Assembly (NCBI GenBank): GCA_020726505.1
Contig: JAHLEZ010000007.1
Location: 2,418,001 to 2,482,000, forward strand
DNA: 64,000 nucleotides
From: Leptodontidium sp. MPI-SDFR-AT-0119
Taxonomy: Eukaryota; Ascomycota; Leotiomycetes; Helotiales; Leptodontidiaceae
Reading direction: 5' to 3'
Below are positions 12,536 to 22,014 of the stretch, one piece after another. The notes beneath the pieces were generated by a model. It searched no databases, was not told the DNA's origin, and worked only from the letters and a program-made list of their open reading frames with translations. Every line of letters begins with the position of its first letter. Within the stretch, counting starts at the first letter, position 1. The position numbers and the translations under genes are program-made.

Positions 12536-12800
12536 AGTTATTACTTAATTAAGTCGACCGTCGCTGTGTCCAAGTTGCTAGTATGTCCAAGTTGCTAGTG
12601 CCGACCTGCTTGCGCAGGTCGGCCACTTTAACGAAAAAAATCAGGAAACCGACGAGTAAGGCTGAGATTGCCGCTTTGAAGGTGCAGAAGACGCATTTTC
12701 AAATCAGGACTAGCTAGGCAGAACTTGAGATAGAAGAACTAAGAGCACAGAAGTTGATGCGTGATTGCTAAAGGAAACTTCATGCACATTAGGCATCAAG
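12536..12800 (+). pseudogene. Second copy of the HET gene start, joined to foreign sequence
   Basis: An ATG at 12582 reads MSKLLVPTCLRRSATLTKKI, the same N-terminus as the NLR at 9385 but on the other strand. After about 25 codons the HET homology stops and the frame continues as KAEIAALKVQKTHFQ...AELEIEELRAQKLM, a coiled-coil-like piece of unknown origin. It ends at stops near 12770. Just upstream a 17-bp unit (AGTATGTCCAAGTTGCT) is doubled. No HET core is present here. Confidence 0.6.
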
Positions 12801-13142
12801 TGGTCGATGTCGGAAGGTCATGATGAGGCTCGGGCTCATGTCGCCAATAGCGGGGCATTACTAAGCAATGTATAACTCAATTAGACATTCGCACGTGATA
12901 AGACAAATATTTAAAGTACCATCGTGGGTTGGATTTTAGGGACTATAGACCTCTTGTGCAATACTCACAGAGGAAGCTGTATGAGAAGTACCTTAGATCA
13001 GTTCGATTAAGTTGATTGATAAGTTACTGAGGGACTTTGTGGTCACATGATAACCCGCTCAGCCCAGTCGCTTAGGTGGGGGGCTCCGAATCTTCTAGCG
13101 ATTGCGGAGGGGGAAGCCGATTTTGTAAGCGACTGTATCATA

Positions 13143-13525
13143 CATAGGCTAGAAATGAACTCTGTATGGGCTCGAAGGAGACTAGGACAATTCTTGGGAA
13201 ATGTATTAGTAGATCAGTGATAGTTGCCCTCTCGGCTCAGCCGCCGGGCGTAATAAATTGTGTGTGTGTGTGTGTATCATACACTTCAGTTGCCGAAGAT
13301 AGGATGCTGAACACTTGGAGAATTGCCTTCAAGCTAGCCTACTAACAATACTACTAACCCACGAGAATCCGCAAGTAATAGGAAAGAAGAGGAAACATAG
13401 GCTAGAGATGAACTCTGTATGGGCTCGAAGGAGACTAGGGCAATTCTTGGGAAATGTATTAGTAGATCAGTGATAGTTGCCCTCTCGGCTCAGCCGCCGG
13501 GCGTAATAAATTGTGTGTGTGTGTA
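13143..13525 (+). repeat. Two 128-bp direct repeats ending in a GT microsatellite
   Basis: 13143-13272 and 13396-13525 are nearly identical, offset by 253 bp. Each starts CATAGGCTAGARATGAACTC and ends in a run of GT repeats. They begin 6 bp outside the right TA of the 6261-13135 unit. The 123 bp between them are unrelated to the repeat. No coding function is evident. Confidence 0.85.
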
Positions 13526-13785
13526 CCACAGCCCATTGCCTCCTGCATATGAACGACGGACCTCAACCCGCACGCAGCATGCGTATTGTAGCCTCACTTG
13601 ATGAGGTCTATGTCACGAAGGAAACTCGCTTTACGAAACTGATTCGTGTCAATGATATAGAGATAAGTGTCGTCAAAAGCCGATTTATCTTTGGAATTGG
13701 CGTGAAGGTCGAGCATGTATACGAGTACAAACAACAGCGAGCTAGTCCATGGGACTAGGCTATCCTGGAGATATTTATTCATCTA

Positions 13786-14133
13786 GTGTTCCCAAATCCA
13801 GTGTCCCTAAATCCATTGTCCCTAAATCCATTGTCCCTTAATCCAGTGTCCCTAAATCCATTGTCCCTTAAACTATTGTCCCTAGATCCATTGTCCCTAA
13901 ATCCAGTGTCCCTCAATCCATTGTCCCTAAATCCATTGTCCCTAAATCCAGTGTCCCTTAATCCATTGTCCCTAAATTCATTGTCCCTAAATCCATTGTC
14001 CCTTAAACCATTGTCCCTAAATCCATTGTCCCTAAATCCAGTGTCCCTCAATCCATTGTCCCTAAATCCATTGTCCCTAAATCTATTGTCCCTTAAACTA
14101 TTGTCCCTAGATCCATTGTCCCTAAATCTATTG
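13786..14133 (+). repeat. 15-bp minisatellite, about 23 copies
   Basis: Tandem copies of a unit close to ATCCATTGTCCCTAA with point variants (CAGTGTC for CATTGTC, CTTAA for CTAAA). Because the period is a multiple of three, at least one frame on each strand stays open, giving a Pro-Leu-Ser-Leu-Asn repeat on plus and an Arg-Asp-Asn-Gly-Phe type repeat on minus. No start context, codon bias or flanking exon supports translation, so it is annotated as satellite DNA. Confidence 0.9.
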
Positions 14134-14299
14134 CTATTAGCTAAGCGCACCGAAGTCGTCTTCGCTCGTCTTCGCACAGCTATTTATACACATCAAGCAA
14201 CATTAGAGTTCGGCTCTTGCATCTCGTTCATTTGTAGTGTGAGTAGATCCCTGGTTTGGTGGCTGGCTTGGCATAACGGACCGGAGCCCCACCAAAGTT

Positions 14300-16350
14300 A
14301 CTAGTTCCTTAATAACTATAACAGCGCCCGTCAGCTTCTCCTTCTCTCCGTAAACGTCCATCGCAATAGGAGAGAATGTCACCAGAAATTATACTCTAAA
14401 GAATCAACTCCAAGCGCTTCTTCGAACCTGGACATATATAACAGAAGTCCTTGTTACTAATAGATACTCTATATGCCTGCTTAAGGAATTCTCTAGTATC
14501 GCTAGTAGACAGGTCGACTAAGCCCGTGTTAGTGGCATCGTAACTCCTCCTACATTATTAATCGCTAAAACCGCCCGGTCTAAAAGACTGTGTACTCCCG
14601 CGATCTACTCGTTAATAACTAACTACTAAACATGTGACGATGTTAGCTCTCTAAGCCTTGGCTATAATAGGGATAGAAATGTCGCTACTAGCAGCGATGA
14701 CTGTCACCCTACTAATGTGTATAACAAATAAATAAGCACATCAAATGTGGAGGATAAAGTAAATACAGTAAAAGACGATAGTATTAAAGATGAAATCAAT
14801 TACTCTAATATTAACGACTTGTTCGGAGTTCCACCTTGTCTTGTCTCTAATAGTACTTGTCTTTCGCAATACTATAGTAGAAGTCTAGCTCAGGCGTACG
14901 AAAATACACTAGCCACTAAAGAGACGACATCTTAGAGCTCCTTAAGAGTGAACTCCTGCGCTCTTACACAAATAAGCCCTCTACGAGGTCCTTCGCACCG
15001 ACGAGAGAGCTAGAGCCTGCTAATATCGAGATTAACTATGTCGCATAATACTACATCTACCGACCCTCTTATTATATATATTATACCGGTCTCTACTACT
15101 AGACTAAGCAATAGTAGTCTAAATACAAATTAAAGCGATGACGCGCCGAGAAGTGAGCTCTACTATCCCCGTTCGTGTATTTAGTTAACTATTTTAGTCT
15201 AAAGAAGCCTTCCCTTCGATTAATCCGCCCTAAATCTAGACAAAACAACGACATCTACGTCTCGTAAATCCGCTCGCTTTACTAACCGGTTCTACGATCT
15301 CTCTAAATATGTTATCTAAGATCCTGAACCCCGAAATATCTAACTTATAATATTACCTCCGCTCACAGAAGGCATCGCTTCTAGAAGGTCTAGACAAGGC
15401 ACTTGCGATTAAAGAGCCACGAGAGACACTTACAGACAAGATAAAAAGACTATTAGCTAGGTATTAAGCGCAGTACGAAGCACTCTCGAGTAATAATAAT
15501 TACTTCCCTAAACTCTATCGTCGACTATATCTCGCAAATATACACAGCTTAAAAGAGCAAGAAGCAAAGACTCAGAAAACAAGCCCGCGCAAAAGGGATA
15601 AGAAGAGGCAAAAAACAATTGACACCCCCAAAGGAGCTAGAAGATCTCTAAATAATGACTTTATTGATTTTCTTCTCTTATAGTTACTAACGGAAGAAGA
15701 CACACGGCAAGATACCAAAGGAAGATTTGAAAACTAGATAGCCCTAAGCCAAACATACTCAAAATTAGTAAAAGAATTTAATGCCAGTATCTTCCTCCGA
15801 CTTCCTCGAGACATAATAAACGAGACGTAAGTTGTAAACCTATCTTCCTTTAGACAGCTAATTTAATAAGTATAGCCTCCGCGACTTTTCTATACTTTAA
15901 GAGGATACCCTTATAGTATATTTAAACTAAACTCAACTAACTTTAAAGTCTAATATTAAGAACTTAACAGCGTTCTTAGTGTAAGTCATGGAAGACTAGC
16001 GTGTGCTTAGTAAGAAACTTAAACTCGAGACGTTATCTAAGTACAATATAAAGTCCCGGGAGCGAGTAAGTAGGTCGCTAAAAGACTTGTTTGAATTCTC
16101 TAATAAGATAAACTATACGTCCTTCTTGACAAACGAGGCACTCTCTCTACTGTACCTACTTAGCCCTATAACGCCGGCGTGCTCTTTCACAATGTCGGAA
16201 CTAGTAGGCGATAATAGCTCGGTATTACTCGTTACTTACGTCTTTGATTCTCTTAACTAAAGTATTCTGTTCGACGCTAAATATCTCGAAGGCGGAAAAA
16301 GTATAAAGAGATTTAATGAAGATTTCTTCTTAGTATAAATAGAATAATAA
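14300..16350 (+). pseudogene. Decayed coding region, family not recognised
   Basis: Plus-strand frames with protein-like composition recur here, broken by TAG/TAA. The longest are at 14747-14935 (EDKVNTVKDDSIKDEINYS..., with SLAQAYENTLATKE) and 16003-16260 (KLKLETLSKYNIKSRERVS...). A basic stretch, KKQRLRKQARAKGIRRGKK, lies near 15560-15600. No catalytic motif was seen. It has the RIP pattern of its neighbours, so it was probably a repeated gene or a transposon-encoded protein. Confidence 0.35.
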
Positions 16351-16613
16351 TTATATATATCTGTCAAACCGACTCTTAAATATAGCGCTGACTACGTGAG
16401 AGCCTGTCTAACTTAATTCCTTAACGAGTGGACTGCTTGAACATCCTTGTCACCCGTTTGTTAATTAAGGATAATTACATTCAGTGTATATTCCTTACCT
16501 AATTACCACAGTAATTTTCAAGTAGCATACTTACTATACGTCATACATTTACCTAGTAATTAATATATAGGCCAGCTTATAATGCTGGTTAGCACAGTTG
16601 GGCTAGCTCTGGA

Positions 16614-16752
16614 TACGTGCCAGCCTAGTTGGGCCAGCATACTGTCCGTGCTAGCACGACCAGGCCAGCCCTATATTAAGGCTGGCCCACTGTAGGGGCT
16701 AGCCTGGTCGTGCTGGCACGGACAGTGTGCTGGCCCAACTGGGCTGGCACGT
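16614..16752. repeat. Large GC-rich palindrome (two 58-bp arms, 23-bp loop)
   Basis: 16614-16671 and 16695-16752 are inverted copies, beginning and ending TACGTGCCAGCC / GGCTGGCACGTA. A smaller GGCCAGCC...GGCTGGCC stem sits at the loop. The arms contain recurring GGCCAGC/GCTGGCC blocks and stand out from the AT-rich surroundings. It could be a foldback or MITE-type element or a self-pairing transcript; no target duplication was identified. Confidence 0.85.
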
Positions 16753-17049
16753 AATATGTGTTTGACTAAGTGTGCCAACTAGTATTGTAGGCTAGCACCC
16801 TAACTGTCTTAGCCCTTGTGTCTTAGCCTTCACAAGGCGGATTATTGTATGGACCTCTACTCCTAGATGTAAATGCTAACTTTCATCGCTATAAGAGTAT
16901 ATACCATGACATAGTCTATTTCACGATAGTTTCTTTTATAAGTATATATATGAGGTGTTTTAATTATTTTATTAAGTATCTCGATTCGAGGCATCGGAAT
17001 AGGAACTAGATAGACGCGTGGCAATAAGAACTAAGAAATATAACACAGT

Positions 17050-19700
17050 TTTATACTCCCCTTTATTAATAACGAGCTCTATTCTACTTATCTCCCGGAG
17101 GAAGCTCCCTCTTAAGTATTATATTAGATACGGACACTATAAGCTAGTTGTTAACCTTAATCTTATCCTTAGGGACTAGGAAGATAGTATTCGACCCGTC
17201 GGCAGTGGCTACTTAAAAACATATTCTTAAGACTAACATATTAAGTATACTATTAAACGGCCGTATTCCCTTTCTTATATACTTCTTTACTACTTGTTTT
17301 ACTTCAGACAGATTAAAGCTATTAACTAGAAGACTACAATTAGTCTTTTAAATACCTCGCTCGTGAATTTTAAACTTAATACGTACTATAAAATCCGTAA
17401 GTAATATCTATAACTGTTTATCTAGAGCCTAGTGATACTCTTGCCTATCACTATTATTATCGACGTTATCTGTACTAATTAAATCCCAATATAAGTAAAC
17501 AAGTGCCTCCAGGTCCTTAGTGGCTAAGCCTTGAGAAGTACTAACAAGCCTATTCGCTATGAGATTCTAAAGATTAATAAACGTGCCTCGCCTCTAATCT
17601 CTCTCTATTACTTATAAAGAGGCAATCCCTTCTCGTACATTATTAGGATTGTCTAATAATACTTATCTCTCTTATTCTTATCTATTTAGCTCCTAAACTT
17701 TTACTTCTATTCCCTATTACTCCTCTCCAGTTCGTGCCGCGTACTCTAACTAGGCTAATCTTTCTTACTCTAATACACTCTTATCTCGACCAGTACCCTC
17801 GTGTTCTAGGCCTTTATATACCCTTCCACTTGTGTTTAATACGTGGTTCGAAGGCGACTGTTAAAATAGCGAGGATTCTACTTCTCTAAAACTAAGATCT
17901 CAAGGAGGAGACAGGTGAGAACGACTACTAGTACTAGTCTCACTTAGTCTACTAAAAAATGTAAAATAAATAGATTTACGTATAAAGAAAGACGTAATAC
18001 TTTCGCCTTACTCAGTTACTTCTACGTAGAGGTTAATTATAAAGAGCGAGTCAATATCCCGTATATATGCCTCTTTATTTAAAAACCCACATTAGACACC
18101 TAAAGCCGCAGGATTATCGCTAACGAAGGCCGGACACATCTATTCTACTTAGATAAATGTGACAGTATTAAATAACTTTATAATCTACTCCACATTGGAA
18201 TCGAGAATAGCATCTATGTATTCGTAGCGGTTCGATTTCCGTGTATTTAATAAAGTAACACGCGCGATCTCCCGATCTACCAATCGTTAGCTCAACGCCG
18301 AGATTCGATCAGACTTAAACTTTAGTCGAATAATAAGAGTAGCAAAGTTAGACAAGACTACTTCGTCTACCTTTTTAGGCCGTGCTTTAGCTAAGCGTTT
18401 TCTTTTCGTCTTATTCTCCTTTAATAAGGGAGGCAAGTCGCGGAAGTTCTATATTATATAAAGCTAAAGCAACTAATACGCTAGATCCTAATCCTTTATA
18501 GCCCCAAAGAATATAACATCTAAGGTAATACACAGCGTTTATGTAGGAGACGGCTCCACTAGATGCCTCATACTATTAGCGTAGGCGCGTAAGTAATTAA
18601 TATCCGCGAAGAAAGAAAATAACGAAGGGATAAGGCTACTAATCTTACTTAACTTACTTTATATTACCTCGCAGTCTTAGAAGTTAAAGGCGGCAAAGAT
18701 GTAGCCACTAACCAGCTGGCTATAAAGTGTCTACATATCCCGTTTAGAATGTTAAGGAGCAGTGAGTTCTACCGCTTTTACTATAGCATTATCGAGCATC
18801 CGCATCGCTTGTTTATTATGACTGAAGATCTGGGACCAGACATCTTTAATACCCTTCAGATAATATACGGCGTTCTATTCCCTTAGTAAGTCAAGTATAC
18901 CAGTCAACGGTAGACTCACCTCGTTACACCTTATACTAATTAATTTATTTAACGTACTGATCCTTATTCCCCCCTAGAGCCTAAGTAGATCTAGTAGATC
19001 ATCGAATCCTGCCTTAAGGTCTAAATAATAAGAGAGCTAGTCTAAATATCTTATATTATATTCTAATAAACGACTCCGCTACCTACCCTTAAAATAAAGA
19101 TCTCGCTCTTATCTATATTTATAAATCTTATAATAAATTTCGCCAGCACTCGGCGGCTTCTCGTTCGCGTACTCCTCAATCAAGGCAGTCTTAAGCTCAT
19201 AGTCGGCATCTACAGAACTAAGTCAATTAAGGATACCCTCGACTCAAATAATAGCACGTACTTGCGAAGTAGAGATCTACTGTCCACTAACTTTCCTTAA
19301 GTTTAAGGACCTCTTATACTACTTTAATACAGTATCGCCCGTAGAGGCAGTAAAGTTTAAATCTAATTAAGAATTTAAGCACTGGGTGAGGGTCGGTATT
19401 ATTTAGTAGCGTCTTAGCCGAGACTTTAGAATCTTAAAGCACCTCAAAAAGTTAAGATTAATCGATCACAACTAAAATATAATTTCTCTCCACCTAATTA
19501 TATTGTCCCTTCTTAAAGTACCCCTTTAGTCTCTCGAGGTTCTTTTAGTCTAGTTCTCGGGGCTTATTTTATAGGAAATATAGCATCTCGAGCCTAATCC
19601 GAGCCGTTCCTTAATACTTCTCTCGCCCCTTAATAGCTAGTCTCTCTTCTTAATCTGCGAATCTCGACGGCAGTGGCATCTAGCATATGTTGTCTCGAGG
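17050..19700 (-). pseudogene. DUF3723-type fungal protein, decayed
   Basis: Read from about 19700 down on the minus strand, fragments follow in order: a basic start (RRDSQIKKRD), GTLRRDNIIRWREI (near 19500), SGQQISTSQVRAIIQVEGIL (19270-19210), KTALIEEYANEKPPSAGEIYYKI, NKQAMRMLDNAIVKAVELTAP (18800), LYSQLVSGYIFAAFNF, SLIPSLFSFFADINYLRAYA (18600), RLVDREIARVTLLN, and GESITSFFIRKSIYFTF (17950). From memory of the family these match fungal DUF3723 proteins, which often accompany repeats. Function is unknown. Nearly every Gln/Trp position is a stop, so it is dead. The assignment rests on recall, not a search. Confidence 0.55.
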
Positions 19701-19991
19701 TCTAAGTTAAATAAGATTTTTATAAAAGAAAGAAGAGTAAGCGAGAGGGCGGGAGGATGTGTCGCTCTTTGCGAGTTTATAAAAGTAGCCAAAATGTACT
19801 ACTTCTTAATTAAGTAAGCTCACACCCCTAATAATACTATCCACGCTTAGCCAGGCCACCTCCCTTATAAGTTAAACTATTACGACGCTTATCTATCCCC
19901 TTCCACACCTTTCTCTCACTCTTCGTTCCTCTTAACTTAAAAATCGATCGATATTTTATAAGAATACTAGCCATATGCGAGCCTAATAACC

Positions 19992-20150
19992 GATGCGAGC
20001 CTTTGATACAAAGCTAGTAACTTGATACAAAGCTAATAACCGATGCGAGCCTCTGATACAAAGCTAGTAACTTGATACGAAGCTAATAACTGATGCGAGC
20101 CTTTGATACAAAGCTAGTAACTTGATACAAAGCTAATAACCGATGCGAGA
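19992..20150. repeat. 50-bp tandem repeat, three copies plus a partial fourth
   Basis: Units start at 19992, 20042 and 20092, with a fragment from 20142. Each unit begins GATGCGAGCC and holds two GATACAAAGCTARTAAC blocks. The array lies exactly where the truncated gypsy element to its right begins to be readable. Confidence 0.9.
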
Positions 20151-20299
20151 GCTTGGTACTCGGTACTCAAAGTAGTTATATAGACCTAGAAATGCCCCCT
20201 CAATAGAATCATCATTCACACTATCATTCTCTATTTCACAGGCTCTACGTAAATAAGCTATATTAGACTCTCTAGGTAAACTTAGCCTAAAGGGTGACC

Positions 20300-21770
20300 T
20301 CTTACTCCACGACGGCCGCCTCTTAGTCCCCGATGTCGACTACTTCTAAACCCTCCTTATATAAGAGGTCTATAATTAAGTCACCACAGCGCACCTCGGT
20401 ATTAAGAAGACGATCTAAATACTCTCTTCTTAGTATTAGTGGCATAGAATCACGTCTATAGTTCAGTAATATTACCGTAATTATTATATATACTAACGAA
20501 TTTAAGTCCCCCGGGATAAAAAGCCCGGACTCCTTTATCCTCTCTCTATTCCGTTTAGACTATAAGAACACATCACTATAAACTACTACTCCTTTACTAA
20601 AGACAAGTATAGATTCGATAACGTCCTCGTCTTTATTAATAGATTTAATAAACAAGTTATTAGTATCCCTTACTAGAAGACGACAAATACTCGGAAGCTA
20701 GCTATTATATACACATACTATATATATTATTACTTTAGCGCTCCCTTGACTATTACTTTTAATAGAAGCCCCCAGTTTGTCTCTAAGTTTTAAACCGCCC
20801 TTAGCAAGATCTTCGGAACTAAGAGACAACTGTCTACTACTAACTACTTATAGACAGATAGCTAGACCGAAGTGTATAACTAATACTTATAAAAACGACT
20901 CCGACCTTTCGTTACGTACTATTAAGACAACTAGTCAAAGTACTTCCTTATTATAGACTACGCTTAAATGTCCCTCCTACACGATTCTCTAAGGGGACTC
21001 TCTTTATTTAAAGTAGTCTATAAATATATATTACGCACAGATTAGGACTAGAAAATTGACTTATTAGACTTAGTTACCTCCGCTAATAAGTTAAATACTT
21101 AATAAGCTATTGACTATACTTAATGCTATAAGAAAGCATAGGACATAACTCGGTCGAACTTTACTGTGGCCTAAGCTAAGATAGCTAGGTCTTATAACGC
21201 CTCTTGCCGCGATATCGACTTTAATAAAGACAGCTTAGTCTAGCTCGACATGCGCTACTTTAAGACACTCCGTCTATTTAAGAAGTTAAATATACCAACG
21301 AATAGACTATTTAAAGTACTCGAGAAGGTAAAACACTCGTACCGCCTAGAATTACTAGCGAGTATAAAGGTCTATAACGTCTTTCCGGCTAGTAAGCTAC
21401 GCCAAGACCCTAACGACCCCTTACTAAGCTAAGTATAAGATGCCCCCCCGCCGATTAATATTATAGGTGACGACGAGTAGGAACTAAAAGAAGTACTTAC
21501 TTATTATAAAAAGGGCAAGACTTTATCTTATTATATTACTTGGCTTAATTAAGACGTTAACTTAGACTAGTACGATGCCTTTAACCTTAAGTACACTCCG
21601 TATAAAGTCAGGGATTTCTACTTTAGTTACCCCGAGTAAGTAAGACCCCTTATTAAGTTACTTAAATAGATTAAAGTATAGGAAAATAATGTTAACGATT
21701 ACGACGACCTCGATAGTAATAAGGAGATAGACTAACGCTCGAGGACAAGCTTTTTCCGGAGGGGGGGGTA
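20300..21770 (+). pseudogene. Gypsy integrase and chromodomain-like tail, decayed
   Basis: The plus strand reads a zinc-binding start (LLVPDVDYF, LGIKKTI, then a run ending at the NCYTC equivalent), KSPRDKKPGLLYPLSIP and DNVLVFINRFNKQVISIP (integrase core). ITFNRSPQFVSKFWTALSK, GTKRQLSTTNYPQ and a run towards 21000 follow. Near 21470-21700 a chromodomain-like segment reads ELKEVLTYYKKGKTLSYYITW, with LNQDVN and YDAFNLKYTPYKVRDFY after it. Stops are spread throughout. Residues shown as W or Q at stop positions are inferred; the rest is direct translation. Confidence 0.75.
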
Positions 21771-21771
21771 G

Positions 21772-22014
21772 TGTGACGACTGTCGCTGTCTAGAGCCTCA
21801 TTTCCACCGGCTCCACTTAGTACTGCCTGATCGGGACGTACTGAGATTACTATAGTATTAGGTATACTAACCTCTTGTATATAGACTTATTCTTTCTTTA
21901 CCTTTTTTCCTTTGTAGTTGTAGATTCTAAGTTGATACTTAGTATCGTTATATGTCCTGTGTTGATATGTGAGGCGTCAGTTACACGTGATTGCCGTCTT
22001 TCTAGGGCAAGCGT
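21772..22014 (+). repeat. Probable 3' LTR of the gypsy element
   Basis: Begins TGTGACGACTGTCGC straight after the polypurine tract, as a plus-strand LTR should. No second copy exists in the window, so the right boundary is set only by the start of copia-homologous sequence near 22015. Confidence 0.55.

Larger units (their letters stand above)
6261..13135. mobile_element. TIR/TA-bounded unit carrying an NLR-like gene and a nested transposon
   Basis: 6258-6352 and 13041-13139 are inverted copies (about 95 bp). Both outer ends read CAGTCGCTTACAAAATCGG inward and both are preceded by TA (6259-6260 and 13136-13137). That is the structure of a Tc1/mariner-type insertion 6875 bp long. Inside are a decayed HET-NB-ARC-TPR gene (minus), a Fot1-like transposase (plus) and a second inverted piece of the HET gene start. 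The TIR shares AGCGAGTGCGGA...GGAAGC with the TIR of the element at 3464-5990, so the two are related families. Whether the NLR was ever mobilised as cargo is inference. Confidence 0.6.
20165..22014 (+). mobile_element. 3' part of a Ty3/gypsy chromovirus-type LTR element
   Basis: Only the end of pol, the polypurine tract and one LTR remain. No reverse transcriptase lies upstream, where the 50-bp tandem repeat and the minus-strand DUF3723 gene sit, so the left side is truncated. The right side abuts copia sequence at about 22015, suggesting it inserted into that copia copy. The G-rich tract at 21757-21770 is the likely polypurine tract. Confidence 0.75.

Noticed and set aside
13786..14304. 172-codon plus frame and 132-codon minus frame over the minisatellite
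   Set aside because: Open only because the 15-bp period is a multiple of three; no start context, domain or flanking exon.
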